Below are positions 7,827-17,790 of a DNA stretch of 64,000 nt, piece by piece. The stretch's first letter is position 1, and each line of letters begins with the position of its first letter. The stretch spans positions 1 through 64,000 of the forward strand of contig NZ_FNDT01000008.1 of NCBI RefSeq assembly GCF_900099735.1, written 5' to 3'. This DNA is from Arthrobacter subterraneus (GTDB taxonomy: Bacteria > Actinomycetota > Actinomycetes > Actinomycetales > Micrococcaceae). Both the position numbers and the translations under genes were made by a program. The notes below the pieces were generated by a model. That model saw nothing but the letters and a program-made list of their open reading frames with translations, searched no databases and was not told where the DNA came from.

Positions 7827-8003
7827 ATGTATAACGATCCTACTTCAGCAGCAGCTGCCGGACTTGGTTCCGGTGCACTTGCCTACACGGGGGCAGGCGA
7901 CATCTTCTGGTTCGGGCTTGCCGGGTTCGCCCTCATGGCGGCGGGGATGGCGGTCGCACGCATAATGCCTCGACGGGAAGCAGAGGCCGGCAGCTCCGAA
8001 TAA
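7827..8003 (+). CDS. 58-aa mini-protein consisting mainly of a LAYTG sorting-type signal
   Basis: After about 18 small polar residues the protein reads LAYTG, then a single hydrophobic stretch (about 25-46) and a basic RR tail. This is the layout of a sortase substrate C-terminus of the LAxTG type recognised by class E sortases in actinobacteria. There is no N-terminal signal peptide and almost nothing before the motif. It follows the GT2 gene by 4 nt. I chose ATG at 7827 because it lies just beyond the GT2 stop; an upstream in-frame ATG at 7791 would lie inside the GT2. It may be a small membrane partner of the glycosyltransferase rather than an anchored surface protein. Confidence 0.65.
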   Translation: MYNDPTSAAAAGLGSGALAYTGAGDIFWFGLAGFALMAAGMAVARIMPRREAEAGSSE

Positions 8004-8070
8004 CAAAACCCGCGCCGCCAGCGGCGCAGGCAACGCTCACAGGGAGCGAGTCCTACGGGACCCACGAACT

Positions 8071-8169
8071 GGGGACCGGTATCGGGAGGGTCCAAGTGAT
8101 GATTGCCCACCCTCCAGCAACGATGCCGGTCCCCTTTCCATCCCCATCGCGGACAGTTGCAGTGTCCGC
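8071..8169 (+). promoter_or_regulatory. Long structured leader upstream of the His-less HPt gene
   Basis: ggggaccggtatcg (8071-8084) pairs with cgatgccggtcccc (8121-8134) with one mismatch, and ggagggt (8085-8091) continues the stem with accctcc (8109-8115), leaving a 5-nt bulge. Three T residues follow, so it may be a terminator for the GT2 operon. A second hairpin, gcggaca / tgtccgc (8149-8169), lies 40 bp before the next start. It could instead be an uncharacterised leader; no known riboswitch was recognised. Confidence 0.5.
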
Positions 8170-8211
8170 CCCTCAGATCCGGTGTGCTGCATACCTGACG
8201 GAGAAGTTGCC

Positions 8212-8583
8212 ATGGCGACGAAAAAACGCATCCCGCTCGTGGACCACCATGTCCTGCATGATCTTGAAGACGATCTTCAGGATCCCATGTCAGCGCGGGA
8301 CTTCGCCCGGGACTTCGTCAGGGCGTGGGATGACAAATACCACCGCCTTGAGACCGCCGTCTGCGTGCACGATCAACCGGCGGCTCTGGACGCGGTACTC
8401 AGCGTCAAGATAACCGCTGTCATGGTGGGCGCGCCGCGCCTGGCGAAGTCCGCCATAGAGCTGGAACGCAGAATCCGAAAAGGCGACATGCGCTCCTCGG
8501 AAGAAGCCCTTGAGAACATCCATACCTGCGGTGACGAGACCATGCAGGAACTGATGACCACCTACCTCAACCGCGAAACTTAG
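8212..8583 (+). CDS. HPt-like four-helix protein lacking the phosphoacceptor histidine
   Basis: A 123-aa acidic, helical protein resembling histidine phosphotransfer domains. In HPt domains a [A]H-x-[LI]-K motif precedes a Gly seven residues after the Lys. Here the equivalent is VLSVKITAVMVGAPRLA, so the Lys and the spaced Gly remain but Leu sits at the His position. A paralogue at 53870-54382 shows the same change in VLSVRTSARMIGALRLA. The fold is inferred from this pattern. Without His it cannot relay phosphate and may act as a binding decoy or dimerisation module. The start ATG has GGAG eight bases upstream. Its stop overlaps the convergent mfd stop. Confidence 0.7.
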   Translation: MATKKRIPLVDHHVLHDLEDDLQDPMSARDFARDFVRAWDDKYHRLETAVCVHDQPAALDAVLSVKITAVMVGAPRLAKSAIELERRIRKGDMRSSEEALENIHTCGDETMQELMTTYLNRET

Positions 8584-11500
8584 GCCGCAAACACAGCGTC
8601 GATCACGTTCTGCGCCCACTCGAGGATCGCCGCGTCAGCCAGGTCCCGGCCACCCACCGACGACGTCTTCGGCTTCGGGATCAGCGCCGCGTTCATTGCC
8701 GGCTTCACCGACGCACCCGGGTACATCCGCTTCAGCCGCATTTCCTTGGACTCGGGCAGGTTTGCCGGCGCGAACTTGATGAAGTTGCCCTGCAGCGCGA
8801 CGTCGGTCAGCCCCACGGCACGCGCCTGCACCCGGAACCGCGCGACGGCGACAAGGTTCACAACCGGCGCCGGCAGGTCACCGTAACGGTCCTTGAGTTC
8901 ATCAACCACTTCGTCGATCGCGGCGTCGGTCACACAGGAGGCAAGCTTCCGGTACGCCTCCAGGCGCAGCCGCTCCCCCGGCACGTAGTCATGCGGCAGG
9001 TGCGCATTGACGGGCAGCTCGATCTTCATCTCGGCTGACTTCTCCTCGGCCTCCCCGCGGTAGTTCGCCACTGCCTCGCCGACCAGCCGGATATACAGGT
9101 CAAAGCCCACGCCAGCGATGTGCCCGGACTGCTCCCCGCCCAGCAGGTTGCCGGCACCGCGGATCTCGAGGTCTTTGAGGGCCAACTGCATGCCGGCGCC
9201 GAGCTCGTTGTGCGACGCCACCGCCTTCAGCCGCTCCAGCGCCACCTCGCCCAACGGCTTCTCCGATGGGTACAGGAAGTATGCGTACGCCCGCTCACGG
9301 CCGCGGCCCACCCGACCGCGCAGCTGGTGCAGCTGCGAGAGCCCATAGTTGTCCGCCCGATCCACGATCAGCGTGTTGGCGTTGGAGATGTCCAGGCCGG
9401 TCTCGATGATCGTGGTGCACACCAGGACATCGAACTTCTTCTCCCAGAAGTCCACGATGATCTGCTCCAGCTTGGATTCGCTCATCTGGCCGTGCGCGAC
9501 GGCGACGCGTGCCTCCGGAATCAGCTGCTGCAGGTGCGAAGCCGTGCGGTCGATCGAGGACACCCGGTTGTGCACGAAGAACACCTGGCCCTCGCGCATC
9601 AATTCACGCCGGATCGCCGCGGATGTCTGCTTGTCCGTGTACGGGCCGACGTAGGTCAACACCGGGTGCCGTTCCTCCGGCGGCGTTGCCAGGGTGGACG
9701 TCTCGCGGATCCCGGTCAGCGACATCTCCAGCGTCCGCGGGATCGGGGTGGCACTCATCGCCAGCACATCCACGTTGGTCCGCATCTTCTTCAGCGCTTC
9801 CTTGTGCTCGACACCGAAGCGCTGCTCCTCATCCACGATCACCAGACCAAGATCCTTGAACTGCACCTCGTTGGAGAGCAGCCGGTGCGTGCCGATCACC
9901 ACATCGACCGACCCGTTCTTCAGACCCTCCACCGTCTCCTTGGACTCCTTGGTGGTCTGGAACCGGGAGAGCGCACGGATACGCACCGGGAAGCCGGAGA
10001 ACCGCTCGGAAAAAGTCTCGAAGTGCTGCTGCACCAGCAGGGTGGTGGGCACCAGCACGGCCACCTGCTTCCCGTCCTGCACAGCTTTGAACGCCGCCCG
10101 CACGGCGATCTCGGTCTTGCCGTAACCAACATCGCCGGAGACCAGCCGGTCCATCGGGATTTCCCGCTCCATGTCGGCTTTGACCTCGTTGATGGTGGTC
10201 AGCTGATCCGGAGTCTCGATATACGGGAAAGCTTCCTCAAGCTCGCGCTGCCACGGCGTGTCCGGCGCAAACGCATGCCCGCGCGAGGCCATCCGCGCCG
10301 AGTACAGCCGGATCAGCTCCCCGGCAATCTCCTTGACGGCCTTGCGGGCCTGGGTCTTGGTCCGCGCCCAGTCGGAGCCGCCCATCTTCGACAGCGCGGG
10401 CGTATCACCGCCGACGTAGCGGGTCACCTGGTCCAGCTGGTCGGTCGGCACAAACAGTCGGTCCCCGGGGGCGCCGCGCTTGGACGGCGCGTACTCGAGC
10501 ACCAGGTACTCACGGATGGTCTTGGTGGGCCCCGCGCCGGTGGACCGCTGGATCAGCTCCACAAAACGGGCCACACCATGCTGCTCATGCACCACGAAGT
10601 CGCCCTCGCGCAGCTGCAGCGGATCAACGGCGTTGCGCCGCTTGGACGGCATCTTCCGCATGTCGCGGGTCCCCGAGGCAGAAGTGCGCCCCAGCAGGTC
10701 CGCCTCCGTCAGCAGCCCGAGCTTGAGCCCGTCGAGCACAAACCCGCGGCCTGCGGACGCGGTGGTGATCTCGATGATTCCCGGCTGCGGCGGTCCGTCG
10801 AGGGATTCCACGCGCGACGCCGGAATGTCAGCATCGTGAAACAGCTCAGCCAGGCGCTGGGCAGGCCCCGGGCCTTCGGTTGCGACGACCACGCGCCACT
10901 GGTCGCGCACGCGGCCGCCGATGAACTCCATCATCTCCGCGACGTCACCCTGGTAGCCGCGCGGTTCACGCGCCGCGACGGTGAAACTGTCGACGTCGGT
11001 GAGCAGGTCATCGGACCCGAAGGACGTGATCGACCACCAGGCCACATCGTTCGCCAGCGCGGAGGAGCGCGTATCCGTCAGCGACCGGAAGCTCGCCGCC
11101 TCCAGGTCGGCACCCAACTGGCCGCTCAGATCAACGGGCGCTGCCCCGCCGTCGGACGCTGTGGCCCACGCGGCCTGGAGGAACTCCTCGTTGGTCGCTT
11201 CCAGGTCATGCGCGCGTGTGCGCACCTTTTCAGGCTCGACGACGACGGCAATCGACCCGGCGGGCAGCTCGCCGACAAACGGCACCATGGCGTCGACCAG
11301 CACCGGCGCCAGCGACTCCATGCCCTCAACGGCAATGCCGCCGGCGATCTTCTCGAGCATTCCGGCTGCGGCGGGCAGCTGCGGCCGGAGGTGGGCGGCC
11401 CGGGACATGACCGACGGCGTGATCAGCAGCTCCCGGCACGGCGGCGCATAGAGCTCGGTGGGCGCGCCGCGGTCCCCGTCGACGGGCAGCGAGCGCTGGT

Positions 11501-12194
11501 CGGCGACGGCGAACCAGCGCATCTGGTCCACCTCGTCGCCGAAGAACTCGATGCGCAGCGGGTGGTCCTCAGTGGGCGGGAAGACGTCGATGATGCCGCC
11601 GCGCACCGAGAACTCGCCGCGGTGGGACACCATGTCCACGCGGGAGTAGGCGGCGTCGGCGAGCGCGCGGACCACGTCGTCGAACCCGCGTTCCTCGCCC
11701 ACCTTCAGGGCCACGGGCTCCAGCTGTCCGAGGCCGGCGACCAGCGGCTGCACCACGGCACGCACCGGCGCGGTGATCACGCGGATCGGATCGGCACCCG
11801 GGTGGGCCAGCCGCCGCAGCACCGACAGCCGCCGGCCGACGGTGTCGGAACGCGGCGAGAGCCGCTCGTGCGGCAGCGTCTCCCAGCTGGGAAACTCTTC
11901 AATGGACGACGCCGGCAGGTAGCTTCGCAGGGCAGCCGCCAGGTCCTCAGCCTCCCGCCCGGTGGCGGTGACGGCCACGACAACCGGAGTGCCGCCGTCG
12001 TCGTCGTGTGCCTCGGCGAGGCCGTCCACCATTTCCGCGAGTAGCGCGGCGCGAAGCCCGGTGGGGGCGCCGATCTGCAGGTCGGTGCTGCGTCCGGAAC
12101 CGGAGCGGGACGCGTTGGCGCGTACCCGGGCGAAGGAGGGGTCCTCCTGCAGGGCGGCGCGGAGACCGTTGAGGGTGGGTCCGGTGGGGGCCAT
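8580..12194 (-). CDS. mfd: Transcription-repair coupling factor
   Basis: A 1204-aa Mfd translocase that displaces stalled RNA polymerase and recruits UvrA. Order: UvrB-like N-terminal region (WETLPHERLSP, RGGIIDVFPP), RNA-polymerase-interaction domain (EGDFVVHEQHGVARFVEL), then the SF2 motor with Walker A GDVGYGKTEIA, a DEEQ box (VIVDEEQRFGVEHKE), SATPIPRTLEMS, and the helicase half with QLRGRVGRGRERAYAYF, ending in a TRCF C-terminal domain. Length is normal for the family. AAGGA precedes the ATG at 12194. It ends tail-to-tail with the HPt-like gene, overlapping by 4 nt. Confidence 0.97.
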   Translation of the reverse strand: MAPTGPTLNGLRAALQEDPSFARVRANASRSGSGRSTDLQIGAPTGLRAALLAEMVDGLAEAHDDDGGTPVVVAVTATGREAEDLAAALRSYLPASSIEEFPSWETLPHERLSPRSDTVGRRLSVLRRLAHPGADPIRVITAPVRAVVQPLVAGLGQLEPVALKVGEERGFDDVVRALADAAYSRVDMVSHRGEFSVRGGIIDVFPPTEDHPLRIEFFGDEVDQMRWFAVADQRSLPVDGDRGAPTELYAPPCRELLITPSVMSRAAHLRPQLPAAAGMLEKIAGGIAVEGMESLAPVLVDAMVPFVGELPAGSIAVVVEPEKVRTRAHDLEATNEEFLQAAWATASDGGAAPVDLSGQLGADLEAASFRSLTDTRSSALANDVAWWSITSFGSDDLLTDVDSFTVAAREPRGYQGDVAEMMEFIGGRVRDQWRVVVATEGPGPAQRLAELFHDADIPASRVESLDGPPQPGIIEITTASAGRGFVLDGLKLGLLTEADLLGRTSASGTRDMRKMPSKRRNAVDPLQLREGDFVVHEQHGVARFVELIQRSTGAGPTKTIREYLVLEYAPSKRGAPGDRLFVPTDQLDQVTRYVGGDTPALSKMGGSDWARTKTQARKAVKEIAGELIRLYSARMASRGHAFAPDTPWQRELEEAFPYIETPDQLTTINEVKADMEREIPMDRLVSGDVGYGKTEIAVRAAFKAVQDGKQVAVLVPTTLLVQQHFETFSERFSGFPVRIRALSRFQTTKESKETVEGLKNGSVDVVIGTHRLLSNEVQFKDLGLVIVDEEQRFGVEHKEALKKMRTNVDVLAMSATPIPRTLEMSLTGIRETSTLATPPEERHPVLTYVGPYTDKQTSAAIRRELMREGQVFFVHNRVSSIDRTASHLQQLIPEARVAVAHGQMSESKLEQIIVDFWEKKFDVLVCTTIIETGLDISNANTLIVDRADNYGLSQLHQLRGRVGRGRERAYAYFLYPSEKPLGEVALERLKAVASHNELGAGMQLALKDLEIRGAGNLLGGEQSGHIAGVGFDLYIRLVGEAVANYRGEAEEKSAEMKIELPVNAHLPHDYVPGERLRLEAYRKLASCVTDAAIDEVVDELKDRYGDLPAPVVNLVAVARFRVQARAVGLTDVALQGNFIKFAPANLPESKEMRLKRMYPGASVKPAMNAALIPKPKTSSVGGRDLADAAILEWAQNVIDAVFAA

Positions 12195-12360
12195 GGCGAT
12201 CCTTCAGGGTCGTGGGCAGCACAAGAAGACAACACGAAAGCCCGAAATTCTCAAAGAATCCCGGGAGTCGGCGTTAACACTACCGCGCAGCATGGCAAGG
12301 ACCGGATAAACAGGAGGATCCGCCCCCGCCGGGCGCGAGCCGGGGCCGCTGCCACACCCC

Positions 12361-12422
12361 GTTGAGTTGGCAGGACACGCCGCTTTGCCGCTCCCATAAG
12401 GGGTGTGTCCTGACAACTCAAC
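12361..12422. repeat. 62-bp near-perfect palindrome between mfd and the DUF2505 gene
   Basis: gttgagttggcaggacac (12361-12378) pairs with gtgtcctgacaactcaac (12405-12422), 18 positions with one mismatch, around a 26-nt loop. It sits in a divergent promoter region, where a terminator has no obvious use. Palindromes of this size can be MITE-like remnants, operators or leader hairpins. No further copy was noticed in this window. Confidence 0.6.
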
Positions 12423-12488
12423 GCAAGGTCGAAGCCAGCACTCACATAGGATGTACGGGACTCAAGACCAACAACCCCCGGAGGATTC

Positions 12489-12986
12489 GTGGCACTCAGC
12501 GCCTCAACCACCCTGCCCTACGACGTTGCAACGGTGACCGATGTCTTCACCGATGAAGCGTTCCTCAAGCACACCAGCGAGCACGTCGGCGGGGAACTGA
12601 AGTCCCTGACGGTCGACGGCGATACCTCCGCCGCCTTCACCCTCACCGCGGTGCGTACCCTCCCCACCACCCGCCTGCCGGATTTCGCCCGCAAGTTCGT
12701 CGGCGACAGCCTGACCGTCACCCAGGTCGAGAACTGGAGCGCGCCGCTGGCGGACGGCTCCCGTGAGGCGAAGGTGTCCATGAGCGTTGCGGGCGCGCCG
12801 GTGAATGTCGACGCCGTCCAGCGGCTCATCGCCGAAGGCACCTCCACCCGGGTGGATGTCGAGGGCAACGTGACCTCCTCCATCCCGTTCATGGGCGCGA
12901 AGATCGCCGCCGCTGCGGAGCCGTACATCGGCAAGGCCCTCAATATTCAGGCGGCCGAGGCGAAGAACTGGCTGGAGAGCCGCTGA
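12489..12986 (+). CDS. DUF2505 family protein
   Basis: A 165-aa actinobacterial protein with the DUF2505 pattern (polyketide-cyclase/SRPBCC-like): an N-terminal LPYDVATVTDVFTDEAFLKH, a central beta-rich part, and a C-terminal amphipathic helix ending KNWLES. There is no signal peptide. Function is unknown; the fold suggests lipid or hydrophobic ligand binding. The start is GTG at 12489 with GGAGG upstream. Its TGA overlaps the ATG of the next small membrane-protein gene (TGATG), so the two are coupled. Confidence 0.8.
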   Translation: MALSASTTLPYDVATVTDVFTDEAFLKHTSEHVGGELKSLTVDGDTSAAFTLTAVRTLPTTRLPDFARKFVGDSLTVTQVENWSAPLADGSREAKVSMSVAGAPVNVDAVQRLIAEGTSTRVDVEGNVTSSIPFMGAKIAAAAEPYIGKALNIQAAEAKNWLESR

Positions 12987-13207
12987 TGGAGCTTCCCCTT
13001 CCCCTGTCCATTGTCCTGATTGTCTCGGGCCTGTGGTCCCTGATTGTGTGGCCGCCGTTCCTGCGGCGGGTCTTCAAGGACCCGCGGTCGCGGGACCTGC
13101 ACGGCGCTGCCACCCGTTTCCTCAAGGTCCACTTCATGCTGGTGAGCACCTCGATGATCCTGGGAGCCGCCACCCTGGTGATCGGATTCCGCACTCTCGC
13201 TGCCTGA
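12986..13207 (+). CDS. SCO4848-like small membrane protein
   Basis: A 73-aa protein with two hydrophobic segments (about 6-25 and 49-70) separated by a basic, conserved-looking loop (RRVFKDPRSRDLHG). It resembles the actinobacterial SCO4848 family. Function is unknown. It is translationally coupled to the DUF2505 gene, a pairing that suggests a shared role at the membrane. The last codons and the stop belong to a sequence that is reiterated downstream. Confidence 0.75.
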   Translation: MELPLPLSIVLIVSGLWSLIVWPPFLRRVFKDPRSRDLHGAATRFLKVHFMLVSTSMILGAATLVIGFRTLAA

Positions 13208-13315
13208 CTAAACACGCGGCCGCCTCAGCAGCACCCTGGCTGCCTGAGTACTCGCCGCCTAAGCAGCACCCTCGCCGTCTGAGTAAGCGCTGCCTGACTA
13301 AGCGCTGCCTGAGTA
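13197..13315 (+). repeat. Degenerate tandem repeats copying the stop-codon region
   Basis: The end of the preceding gene, tcgctgcctgactaa (13197-13211), reappears downstream as gctgcctgagta (13239-13250), then within two gcagcaccct-type longer units, and finally as two adjacent 15-bp copies agcgctgcctgacta (13286-13300) and agcgctgcctgagta (13301-13315). Each carries TGA followed by a TA-starting codon. Function is unknown. Confidence 0.65.
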
Positions 13316-13327
13316 ACATGCGTCACT

Positions 13328-13384
13328 CCGACCAGACTCCCCTGCTAGGGTTTTAGCAATTGGTGCGCCGGGAAGTCTGGTCGG
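13328..13384 (+). promoter_or_regulatory. Inverted repeat in the nhaA leader
   Basis: ccgaccagact (13328-13338) and agtctggtcgg (13374-13384) are perfect 11-bp arms 35 bp apart, ending 33 bp before the nhaA start. They could form a leader hairpin or bind a regulator with separated half sites. Confidence 0.45.
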
Positions 13385-13416
13385 CAGTAATTTTTCGTGC
13401 CCCGAAGGAGTAGCCC

Positions 13417-14769
13417 GTGTCAGAATTGCAGCCGAACCAGCCCAAACGCGCGTTCAGCCGTTCCAGTTGGCTGGAGTATCAGCGGCTCAGCGAGATCCTC
13501 CGCAAGGAGACGGTCGGCGGCATCCTGCTGATCATCTCGGCCGCCTTGGCTCTGATCTGGGCCAATTCGCCATTCGCCGACAGCTACTTCGCGCTCCGCG
13601 ACTTCGAGTTCGGCTACGAGCCGTGGCACCTCAAGCTTTCCGTGGGCCGCTGGGCGGCGGACGGTCTACTGGCGATCTTCTTCTTCCTGGTCGGACTGGA
13701 GCTCAAACGGGAATTCGTTGCCGGTGACCTGCGTAGCCCCTCCCGGGCAATCGTTCCGGTAGCCGCGGCCGCGGGCGGCGTCATCGTCCCGGCGCTGATC
13801 TACGTCCTGGTCAACCTGAACTCCCCCGAGACCCTGCGGGGCTGGGCCATCCCCACCGCCACGGACATCGCGTTTGCGGTGGCGGTCCTCGCGGTCATCA
13901 GCTCCCATCTGCCCAGTGCGCTCCGGATCTTCCTGCTGACGCTGGCCGTGGTGGATGACCTCATTGCCATCGCAATCATCGCCTTCTTCTATACGGAAGA
14001 GGTGGAGTTCACCTTCCTGCTCCTGACCCTGGTGCCGCTGGCTCTCTTCGCTTTCCTCGCGCAGAAGAACCCCAAGTTCTTCGGCAAGAAGACCCCGGCC
14101 GCCTGGTTCATCCTCCTGCCGATCGGGTTCATCGCCTGGGCTTTGATGCACGCATCGGGCGTCCACGCCACAGTGGCCGGCGTGCTGCTCGGCTTCATGG
14201 TTCCGGTACTACGCATCGGCAAGGGCGGAAAGTCTGTCATGCCGAAGCCGAACAAGCCGGGGCTGGCGGAAACCTTCGAGCACCGGTTCCGTCCGCTGTC
14301 GGCCGGCGTTGCTGTCCCCGTCTTCGCGTTTTTCTCGGCCGGTGTGGCCATCGGCGGGGTGGAAGGATTTGTCTCAGCCTTCAGCGACCCGGTGACCCTC
14401 GGCATTGTGCTCGGCCTGGTGCTGGGCAAGCCCATCGGCATCCTGCTGACCACGTGGGTTGTCACCAAGACCACCAAGGCCACTATGGATCCGGACCTGC
14501 GCTGGGTGGACCTGCTCGGCGTCGGGCTTCTGGCCGGCGTGGGCTTCACCGTGTCGCTGCTGGTCAATGACCTGAGCTTCACCCAGGGTTCCCCGGAAAA
14601 TGACCATGCGAAGGTCGCCATCCTGGCCGCGTCCCTAACGGCCGCGATGCTGGCCACCGTAATTCTGCGCTCCCGCAACAAGCATTACCGACGGGTCGAG
14701 GAAGCCGAGAAGGTGGACGCCAACCAGGACGGCATCCCGGACCTCTTCGAGGACGGGAACCGCCGCTAA
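13417..14769 (+). CDS. nhaA: Na+/H+ antiporter NhaA
   Basis: A 450-aa membrane antiporter that exports sodium in exchange for protons. The family signature is intact: [24 protein letters not shown] and [10 protein letters not shown], which contains the paired aspartates of the ion site, with about 11-12 transmembrane segments. It starts with GTG at 13417 behind AAGGAG. Unlike E. coli NhaA (388 aa), it carries a hydrophilic tail ending [17 protein letters not shown], whose DxNxDGxxD pattern looks like a single calcium-binding loop. A 12-bp terminator-like hairpin follows the stop. Confidence 0.93.
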   Translation: MSELQPNQPKRAFSRSSWLEYQRLSEILRKETVGGILLIISAALALIWANSPFADSYFALRDFEFGYEPWHLKLSVGRWAADGLLAIFFFLVGLELKREFVAGDLRSPSRAIVPVAAAAGGVIVPALIYVLVNLNSPETLRGWAIPTATDIAFAVAVLAVISSHLPSALRIFLLTLAVVDDLIAIAIIAFFYTEEVEFTFLLLTLVPLALFAFLAQKNPKFFGKKTPAAWFILLPIGFIAWALMHASGVHATVAGVLLGFMVPVLRIGKGGKSVMPKPNKPGLAETFEHRFRPLSAGVAVPVFAFFSAGVAIGGVEGFVSAFSDPVTLGIVLGLVLGKPIGILLTTWVVTKTTKATMDPDLRWVDLLGVGLLAGVGFTVSLLVNDLSFTQGSPENDHAKVAILAASLTAAMLATVILRSRNKHYRRVEEAEKVDANQDGIPDLFEDGNRR

Positions 14770-14781
14770 CCGCGCCGAACG

Positions 14782-14809
14782 TCCCACTGAAACGCAGGTT
14801 TCAGTGGGA
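14782..14809 (+). terminator. 12-bp perfect hairpin after nhaA
   Basis: tcccactgaaac (14782-14793) and gtttcagtggga (14798-14809) form a perfect stem with a 4-nt loop 12 bp after the nhaA stop. No U-tract follows. The half-site cagtggga reappears at 14843-14850 at the start of the downstream tandem repeat. Confidence 0.6.
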
Positions 14810-14844
14810 AACGGCCGTCCCTTCCCACCGAACAAGCCGATTCA

Positions 14845-14931
14845 GTGGGATCGACGGGACATGCACGCGTCAACCGAGTGGGATCGACGGGACATGCGCG
14901 CGTCAACCGAGTGGGATCGACGGGACATGCA
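14845..14931 (+). repeat. 33-bp tandem repeat, nearly three copies
   Basis: Units begin with gtgggatcgacgggacatgc at 14845, 14878 and 14911, an exact 33-bp period. The first two units differ by one base (gcacgcg versus gcgcgcg); the third is partial and runs to the sufU stop. It lies between nhaA and sufU, so it is in the 3' region of both. No function is known. Confidence 0.85.
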
Positions 14932-14933
14932 GC

Positions 14934-16735
<1,802 letters not shown>

Positions 16736-16830
16736 TCAGTCTACTGCCGCCGTGCGGCGCTGAACCGTCAGGAGTCGCAGCAGGAACAGGCAAGGCGGAT
16801 CAGCCCCGGGAAGCCCGGTGCTGCGAGTAC

Positions 16831-17706
16831 TCACTGGTGGCTTGACCTGATGTTCGTGAACGTGCGGCCGTTGTCATTGGACACCTGCACGCTGTCCGCG
16901 GTTGCCACCCAGATCCGGAGCGTGGAGTCGTCGAGCACCTGGGCGTCGATGGCCGCGGCTTCGCCGGGCACGGTTCCCTGCTCGGTCCAGGTGAGGCCGG
17001 CGTCCTCGCTGGTGAAGATCCGCCCGTCCGGCGTGATCCCTGCGGCTTGGCCCTCGGACAGGGCGGTGAGCATCAGCAGTGGGGCGTCCGGCACGGCGGA
17101 CCAGGTGGCGCCGTCGTCGGTGGAGCGCTGCAGGCCGTCCTCGGTCGTGGCGAGGACCGTGTTGTCCCGGGACGCGCCGGCCAGATGGTAGGGCTGGAAG
17201 TCCGCCGTCGCGGGCTCCCACTCCGTGCCGTCGGCGCTCACGAGCAGTTCGCCCTCAAACCCGACCACTGCCGATGCGCTCGCGGCGAGCGCATGGAAGT
17301 CCGATTCGCCCTGCCGTGACAGGGGCTCCCACGTCTTGCCCCCGTCGGTGGAGCGGATCAGCCCCACCGGGTCCGGCAGGTCAGAGCCCGGACCCGGATG
17401 TCCGGAAGCGTAGAAGTCGCCGTTGGCCGCCTGCGTGAACCCCATCAGGTCGATCGTCGGCCCAATCTGAACGACCGGCGACGCCGACACATCAAACAGT
17501 CCGTCATGGGTGGCCAGGAGCACCCGGTTGGTGCCCGGGTCCACACTCATGCCGTGGATGTGGCCGGCGGGGTAGCTGTGCCCGTCGGCGGAGTGTTCGC
17601 TCGGCGCCTCCTGCGGCACGGCCGCGGAACAGGAAGCAAGAAAAAGCACGACGACGGCGGCGCCGGCTGATCGCGTTACCCGCCAGGGGCGGGACAGTGG
17701 AAGCAC
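16831..17706 (-). CDS. F510_1955-like exo-sialidase-fold lipoprotein
   Basis: A 291-aa exported lipoprotein. The hydrophobic N-terminus ends in a lipobox (LASC, Cys about 27). The mature part holds several BNR/Asp-box repeats (STDGGKTWEP, STDDGATWSA, SEDAGLTWTE, SNDNGRTF), a beta-propeller pattern. It resembles the F510_1955 family of glycosylhydrolase-like proteins, often found next to metal-handling genes. AGHIHGMSVDP near the mature N-terminus has His/Met that could bind copper. It stands first of four small leftward genes with copper-related character. An enzymatic role is unproven. Confidence 0.75.
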   Translation of the reverse strand: MLPLSRPWRVTRSAGAAVVVLFLASCSAAVPQEAPSEHSADGHSYPAGHIHGMSVDPGTNRVLLATHDGLFDVSASPVVQIGPTIDLMGFTQAANGDFYASGHPGPGSDLPDPVGLIRSTDGGKTWEPLSRQGESDFHALAASASAVVGFEGELLVSADGTEWEPATADFQPYHLAGASRDNTVLATTEDGLQRSTDDGATWSAVPDAPLLMLTALSEGQAAGITPDGRIFTSEDAGLTWTEQGTVPGEAAAIDAQVLDDSTLRIWVATADSVQVSNDNGRTFTNIRSSHQ

Positions 17707-17790
17707 GGAGAACCCTTCAGTGTCGGATGCGTCGGAAGCGGTGAACGCCAGGGACCGCGGTTCAGCACCGCGGCCCCTGACATTTTCTCA

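Noticed and set aside
9120-12044. Open frame of about 970 codons on the plus strand opposite mfd
   Set aside because: It lies entirely antisense to the conserved mfd gene and arises from G/C-biased third positions of mfd codons. It has no family features.
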